Assembly: GCF_002160515.1 (NCBI RefSeq)
Contig: NZ_NFKS01000026.1
Coordinates: 1-43,934 of the forward strand
Length of the DNA: 43,934 bases
Direction: 5' to 3'
From: Anaeromassilibacillus sp. An172
GTDB taxonomy: Bacteria > Bacillota > Clostridia > Oscillospirales > Acutalibacteraceae
The position numbers were made by a program, and so were the translations under genes. Of the stretch, positions 39,952 through 43,934 are shown piece by piece; within the stretch, counting starts at the first letter, position 1; the number at the start of each line of letters is the position of its first letter. The notes under the pieces are model-generated. The model saw only the letters and a program-made list of their open reading frames with translations. It did not search any database and was not told the DNA's origin.

Positions 39952-40707
39952 TTGAATTTTTTTGATTCCATCGGCGCATGGTGGCAAGACAGTGTCGTTG
40001 ACCCGTTTGTAGCAACCTTCATCACACAGGACAGATACAAGATGATTCTTGAGGGTTTGGGAAACACACTTTTAATCACTTTGTTTGCTGCTATAATCGG
40101 TATTGCTTTGGGCTTTATTATAGCTGCTGTAAGAACAACACACGACTTGAGAAAGGAAGAGCTTACAAAGAAAAAGGGTTTGGGAAGCTTTTTGCTTAAA
40201 TTCTTTAACGGAGTTTGCAAGCTCTATCTTACAATTTTCAGAGGAACTCCTATTGTTGTTCAGCTTTTGATTTTGTACTTTATAATACTTACCAGCGTGG
40301 TAAACGCTTTGGCGGTTGCTATTGTTGGTTTCGGTCTTAACTCAGCTGCATATGTTGCAGAGATTTTCCGTTCCGGTATCATGTCAATCGACCGTGGACA
40401 AAATGAAGCCGGAAGAAGCTTGGGACTTAATTATTTCCAGACAATGATATTTATCATACTTCCTCAGGCAATTAAAAACGTTTTGCCTGCTCTTCTCAAC
40501 GAGTTTATAGCTTTGCTCAAGGAAACATCAGTTGTAGGTTACATTGCAGGTACAGACCTTACAAGAGCGGCTATGAAGATTCAGACCGCAACTTACGAGC
40601 CTTTCTTCCCATATATCAGTATTGCGGTTATTTACCTTGTGATAGTTATTATCCTCACAAAGCTTGTGGGAATAGTTGAAAGGAGGCTGCGTAAGAGTGA
40701 GCACTGA
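39952..40707 (+). CDS. Polar amino-acid ABC transporter permease
   Basis: A 251-residue HisM/GlnP-type permease with five or so helices. '[23 protein letters not shown]' (in part) and '[20 protein letters not shown]' open the domain; the docking loop is '[31 protein letters not shown]' (in part), typical of the His/Glu/Gln/Arg family. It starts at TTG 39952 behind AAGGGTGAG; the ATG four bases earlier is out of frame and stops after five codons. It overlaps the ATPase gene by 11 nt. It would work with the permuted binding protein upstream. Confidence 0.94.
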   Translation: MNFFDSIGAWWQDSVVDPFVATFITQDRYKMILEGLGNTLLITLFAAIIGIALGFIIAAVRTTHDLRKEELTKKKGLGSFLLKFFNGVCKLYLTIFRGTPIVVQLLILYFIILTSVVNALAVAIVGFGLNSAAYVAEIFRSGIMSIDRGQNEAGRSLGLNYFQTMIFIILPQAIKNVLPALLNEFIALLKETSVVGYIAGTDLTRAAMKIQTATYEPFFPYISIAVIYLVIVIILTKLVGIVERRLRKSEH

Positions 40708-41434
40708 TGCATTGATTACAGTAAAAGACCTTGTAAAAAGCTACGGACAGCTTCACGCATTGAACGGAGTAAGCACAGAGATTAAAAAGGGCGAGGTTGT
40801 AGTAATTATCGGCCCGTCCGGTTCAGGTAAATCTACATTTCTGCGCTCCTTAAACCTTTTGGAGGTTCCCTCATCAGGACAGATTATTTTTGAGGGCGCA
40901 GACATAACAGACCCAAAGGTTGATATCAACAAGCACAGACAGAAAATGGGAATGGTTTTCCAGCAGTTCAATCTTTTCCCTCATCTTACAATACTTAAAA
41001 ATATGACATTAGCTCCTATGAAGCTTTTAAAGAAGAGCAAGGCTGAGGCAGAGGCCAAGGCAATGGAGCTTCTCAAAAGAGTAGGTCTTGAGGACAGAGC
41101 AAACGCTTATCCTTCACAGCTTTCCGGCGGTCAGAAGCAGAGAATAGCTATCGTCCGTGCATTGTGCATGGAGCCGGACGTAATGCTTTTTGACGAGCCT
41201 ACATCAGCTCTTGACCCTGAAATGGTTGGAGAGGTTTTGGACGTTATGAAAGCCCTTGCAAAATCCGGAATGACAATGATAATTGTTACCCACGAAATGG
41301 GCTTTGCAAAGGAAGCGGCAACAAGGGTTATCTTTATGGACCAGGGAAAAATGATAGAGGAAAACACACCTCAGGAGTTTTTCACAAACCCGAAAACCGA
41401 CAGATGCAAAAACTTCCTCAACAGCATTTTGTAA
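40697..41434 (+). CDS. glnQ: Polar amino-acid ABC transporter ATP-binding protein (GlnQ-like)
   Basis: A 245-residue ATPase. Walker A '[17 protein letters not shown]', Q-loop '[12 protein letters not shown]', signature 'LSGGQKQR', Walker B '[19 protein letters not shown]' and switch His in '[12 protein letters not shown]' are all intact; '[17 protein letters not shown]' is typical of amino-acid importers. GTG 40697 is the likely start, ten nucleotides after AGGAGG; a TTG at 40676 lies upstream in frame. It is the only ABC ATPase in the window and is of the wrong class for the sugar importer at 25-28 kb. A strong terminator follows. Confidence 0.95.
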   Translation: MSTDALITVKDLVKSYGQLHALNGVSTEIKKGEVVVIIGPSGSGKSTFLRSLNLLEVPSSGQIIFEGADITDPKVDINKHRQKMGMVFQQFNLFPHLTILKNMTLAPMKLLKKSKAEAEAKAMELLKRVGLEDRANAYPSQLSGGQKQRIAIVRALCMEPDVMLFDEPTSALDPEMVGEVLDVMKALAKSGMTMIIVTHEMGFAKEAATRVIFMDQGKMIEENTPQEFFTNPKTDRCKNFLNSIL

Positions 41435-41453
41435 TTTTAATAGTTTATTTTCG

Positions 41454-41485
41454 GCAGAACCCTGTTTTCGGGGTTCTGCTTTTTC
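41454..41485 (+). terminator. Terminator of the amino-acid transporter operon
   Basis: GCAGAACCC (41454-41462) pairs perfectly with GGGTTCTGC (41471-41479), followed by TTTTTCATTT. Confidence 0.9.
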
Positions 41486-41502
41486 ATTTATATCTTTTAT
41501 AA

Positions 41503-41530
41503 TTGACTTTGTTTATTAAGGTGCTATAAT
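41503..41530 (+). promoter_or_regulatory. Promoter of the CAP/dockerin gene
   Basis: TTGACT (41503-41508), 16 nt, TATAAT (41525-41530), about 38 nt before the GTG start. Confidence 0.7.
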
Positions 41531-41568
41531 AGAATTAAAAGCAAATTCTAAATGAGGAGGAATAATAA

Positions 41569-43791
41569 GTGAAAAATCTATTAAAAAAAGGATTGCTTTT
41601 ATTTTTGGTTTTTTCATTGATTGTAAGCGCATTGCCTGTGACAGCTGCTGCGGCAGATGATTTCCCCGATAATGCCCTTATAATTGTGGGCGGAAAAACA
41701 GTAACAAAGGATATGGGTCTTTCCGATGTTAAGAAGCTTTTCGGAGAGCCTAAGCTTGAAACCGTGTCTCCTTTCGGAGGAAAGGCATGTACTTTCTATG
41801 GTGATAACTACAGTGATTATCTCTATATAGAAACAAATGCTCAGGACGGAATAGCAGCTTTCGGAAGTATTTCCGAGGGTTACAGAACTCCCAAGTACAG
41901 CTTTGGGGATAAGGATGACTATTATGTTTCAGGCACAAGGATGACCGACGACAATGAGAATATTCTGGGTTATATTGGATATTATTATCCGAATATAGAT
42001 TTGTCACAGCAGGCATATCAGGATAAGTTTTTCTCTGATATTGATAAGTATGACACAGCTTTGTGCCGCCATTCTGTTTTGATGTTCAACGGAGTTTCAA
42101 AGCTGTACGGCTATGATACACCGGTGGTATTTGATGAAAATACATATGCTTATAATCTTCAGCTTGCGGAAAACGGAAGCGATTTGATTGAGTATGCGGA
42201 AAATACAGGAAAAGAAGGATATGTAAAATACAGTGTAATGGGAATGTCAGGCCCTTACAGAAGCTTTTTTAATCCCCTTGATTTTGCAAGAGGAGCAAGA
42301 AGATACAAGGTTCCGGATAATATAAATAATGCCGCATTTATATTCTATCTTAAAGACGACACAGCTTATTATGTGACAGGATATGTAAATCCTGATATGT
42401 TTGATTTAACAGAAGTGGAATATACCGATGAGGAAAAAGAAACAATAAGCAAAATGCACGATATATATGTTGAATCAGTTGAGCTGTACAACTCCGGTGT
42501 AAGTAATTATTATGTGGAGCAGCCATCCTATGATACTCTGCCAATAACAGCGGGAAAGATAAACGAAAACGTGCTTAAAGGTGCTGTGTTGTTCTTAAAC
42601 TGCATAAGAGTGGGAGCCGGACTTAGTGAGCTTCAGATGGATGAAGAACTTTGTCAGGGAGCACAGGCAAAAGCAACATATACCGCTTATCTTTCCAGAA
42701 ACGGCATTTCAAACCCGTCGCCTCACAATCCGCCTAAGGTTGAGGGCATAAGCGACGAGTTTTATGAGCTTTGTCAACTTGGTTATGGCGAGAACCTTTT
42801 CTGGGGAGAGGCTTTGTCAAGTATTTATAAGGCTTTGGATGATTCCGCAGGCGACCCGATAAATGCAGGCCACCGCTATAATCTTCTTGACCCCAGTTAC
42901 ACAAATATAGGAATTGGAACATCTACTTCAAACAGTATGTCCTCTCAGGGCGTTCACAAGTTTTCCGGAAATCAGAAATCCGATGTGGATTTGATAAGCT
43001 GGCCGTCAAAGGGCGTCACACCAGTAGGCGCATTTTACAGGGATACATTTAACTGGACTACAGTATTTTATTCTGATTACAGCCTTACTGACAGCTCTTC
43101 TGTTAATGTAAAGCATCTCAACACAGGAAGAGAGTGGAATTTTAGTGACAGCGAGGAAAATACAAACTCTCACTATTTCTACAGAACAGGTTCTCAGATG
43201 AGCTTTTATGACTCAGGTCTGTCGGTTTCAGAGGGTGACGTTTATCTTGTTACTTTGAAAAATGTGAAGGATAAGGCTACAGGAGAGATTGTAGATTATT
43301 CCTACCGTTCTGTTATTGCAGATGTGTATTCAGAGGGCGGAAAAAGCGAAATTACATCAATTAAGCTTGATAAAAACAGTGCTGACATGGCAGTTGGTGA
43401 AACCTTAAAGCTTGGTGCGGCATTACAGCCTACAGCGCCGAAAAACGCTATGGTTTATTGGAGCACATCTGACGAAACAGTTGCCAAGGTAAGCCCAAAC
43501 GGTGTGGTAACTGCTTTGAAAGACGGCACAGTCACAATAACCGCAATGTCAGAGGACGGAGGGCTTAAGGATACCTGCGTTATAACTGTTGGAAAGAAAG
43601 AAGAAACTCTTATGGGTGATGTAAATCTTGACGGTGTTCTTTCCATAGCAGACGCCACAATGGTTCAAAGCTATCTGGCGCAAAGCGTAAGCTTTAATGA
43701 CAAACAGATTGCGGCTGCTGATTTTAACAACGACGGTTCTATAAGTGTTGCGGATGTAACTGCAATTCAAACTGCTATAGCAAATAGCTAA
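41569..43791 (+). CDS. Secreted CAP-domain protein with Ig-like and dockerin modules
   Basis: A 740-residue secreted protein. Order: signal peptide (1-28, ending near AAAA), a domain similar to the N-terminal region of bacterial CAP proteins (about 30-300, 'NALIIVGGKTVTKDMGLSDV', 'FGEPKLETVSPFGGKACTFY'), a CAP/SCP domain (about 335-480, 'FLNCIRVGAGLSELQMDEEL', 'LGYGENLFWG', 'GHRYNLLDPSYTNIGIG'), a beta region, a bacterial Ig-like (BIG2) domain (about 594-674) and a C-terminal dockerin with two calcium loops ('GDVNLDGVLSIADATMVQSY' and 'DFNNDGSISVADVTAIQTAI'). It would dock on a surface or scaffold cohesin. GTG start with AGGAGG upstream. The enzymatic role of bacterial CAP domains is unsettled. 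Confidence 0.9.
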   Translation: MKNLLKKGLLLFLVFSLIVSALPVTAAAADDFPDNALIIVGGKTVTKDMGLSDVKKLFGEPKLETVSPFGGKACTFYGDNYSDYLYIETNAQDGIAAFGSISEGYRTPKYSFGDKDDYYVSGTRMTDDNENILGYIGYYYPNIDLSQQAYQDKFFSDIDKYDTALCRHSVLMFNGVSKLYGYDTPVVFDENTYAYNLQLAENGSDLIEYAENTGKEGYVKYSVMGMSGPYRSFFNPLDFARGARRYKVPDNINNAAFIFYLKDDTAYYVTGYVNPDMFDLTEVEYTDEEKETISKMHDIYVESVELYNSGVSNYYVEQPSYDTLPITAGKINENVLKGAVLFLNCIRVGAGLSELQMDEELCQGAQAKATYTAYLSRNGISNPSPHNPPKVEGISDEFYELCQLGYGENLFWGEALSSIYKALDDSAGDPINAGHRYNLLDPSYTNIGIGTSTSNSMSSQGVHKFSGNQKSDVDLISWPSKGVTPVGAFYRDTFNWTTVFYSDYSLTDSSSVNVKHLNTGREWNFSDSEENTNSHYFYRTGSQMSFYDSGLSVSEGDVYLVTLKNVKDKATGEIVDYSYRSVIADVYSEGGKSEITSIKLDKNSADMAVGETLKLGAALQPTAPKNAMVYWSTSDETVAKVSPNGVVTALKDGTVTITAMSEDGGLKDTCVITVGKKEETLMGDVNLDGVLSIADATMVQSYLAQSVSFNDKQIAAADFNNDGSISVADVTAIQTAIANS

Positions 43792-43803
43792 TTCTATAAA
43801 AAC

Positions 43804-43827
43804 AGGGCTGTGCATTTGCACAGCCCT
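43804..43827 (+). terminator. Perfect hairpin at the inner edge of the right repeat
   Basis: AGGGCTGTGC (43804-43813) pairs perfectly with GCACAGCCCT (43818-43827) around ATTT. No T-run follows; the repeat starts instead, as if the T-tract had been separated from the stem by an insertion. Confidence 0.7.
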
Positions 43828-43929
43828 CAGCCTGTCGAAAAAGCTCAGCTTTCGCTGGGCTTTTTTCGATAAAAGTGGTAAAATAGAAGCAGGTGATAAA
43901 AATGATAGAGAAAAACAGAAAAAACAGAG
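43827..43929. repeat. Right copy of the 103-bp terminal inverted repeat
   Basis: Exact reverse complement of bases 1-103. It holds a terminator-like hairpin, an extended -10 promoter TGgTAAAAT (43876-43884), AGGTG (43891-43895) and an ATG at 43902. The inner edge again abuts a hairpin (43804-43827), as on the left. Confidence 0.9.
43835..43869 (+). terminator. Repeat-borne hairpin with T-tract
   Basis: TCGAAAAAGCTCAGC (43835-43849) pairs with GCTGGGCTTTTTTCGA (43854-43869) around TTTC, with one G-U pair and one bulge. In the plus direction the stem ends in six T, so it can terminate the CAP/dockerin transcript. The mirror copy is at 61-95. Confidence 0.75.
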
Positions 43930-43934
43930 AGCAA
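43902..43934 (+). CDS. 5' end of the duplicated gene, cut by the window edge
   Basis: Eleven codons (MIEKNRKNREQ) follow AGGTG at seven-nucleotide spacing. The first nine are identical to those of the minus-strand copy at the other end. The product is highly charged at its start; no family can be assigned from so short a piece. Confidence 0.5.
   Translation, partial: MIEKNRKNREQ

Noticed and set aside
1-43934. CRISPR array, prophage, rRNA operon or replication origin
   Set aside because: No regularly spaced repeats, phage structural genes, rRNA sequence or DnaA-box clusters were seen.

Overview
The window reads as chromosomal DNA from a Gram-positive, endospore-forming anaerobe of the Clostridia, most like Ruminococcus/Oscillospiraceae. 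The grounds are a sigma-G gene, strong AGGAGG ribosome binding sites with frequent TTG/GTG starts, sigma-A promoters with 17-nt spacers, a PerR-like/reverse-rubrerythrin pair, dockerin-like calcium repeats on two secreted proteins, and an alpha-galactoside utilisation operon. No rRNA gene, phage module or CRISPR array was seen. Both ends carry the same perfect 103-bp inverted repeat with the start of an outward-facing duplicated gene, so the window is probably a contig that broke inside a dispersed repeat.

Layout. 0.2-2.2 kb: lipoprotein, glyoxalase-like protein, zinc-ribbon protein. 2.3-4.3 kb: rpsB-tsf with a structured leader. 4.3-9.7 kb: membrane-anchored protein, two-component system, a lysine-rich lipoprotein behind a possible response-regulator site, and a dockerin-bearing secreted protein. 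9.7-19.2 kb: housekeeping genes (glyA, rarA, a phosphopantetheinyl transferase, sigG, an acyltransferase-like gene, fhs, tsaE, tsaB and a GMP synthase without a working glutaminase domain). 19.2-22.5 kb: an AlgI/AlgX-like pair for polysaccharide O-acylation. 22.5-24 kb: a DUF1835-type protein and a TIGR04076-type protein. 24-32 kb: AraC regulator, sugar-binding lipoprotein, two permeases, sucrose phosphorylase, GH36 alpha-galactosidase, and a Crh-like HPr paralogue. This set would import raffinose-type sugars, remove galactose and phosphorolyse sucrose; it lacks its own ATPase gene. 32-35.5 kb, minus strand: YcxB-like protein, ComFC, a four-tRNA operon (Arg-His-Lys-Gln), amidase and polysaccharide deacetylase. 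35.5-36.7 kb: a PerR-like gene with no canonical start codon, then rubrerythrin. 36.7-37.6 kb: an XRE repressor between two matching operator-promoters that drive two tiny hydrophobic peptides. 37.6-43.8 kb: DUF3784-like protein, short-chain dehydrogenase, an amino-acid ABC transporter whose binding protein is circularly permuted, and a CAP/Ig-like/dockerin secreted protein.

The most unusual items are the XRE two-promoter micropeptide module (36714-37586), the circularly permuted binding protein (39031-39825), the glutaminase-less GMP synthase (17801-19105), the PerR-like gene that seems to start at AUC (35613), the hairpin over the sigG ribosome binding site, and the terminal inverted repeats. 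All calls were made by eye from sequence and knowledge of families; no database search was run.
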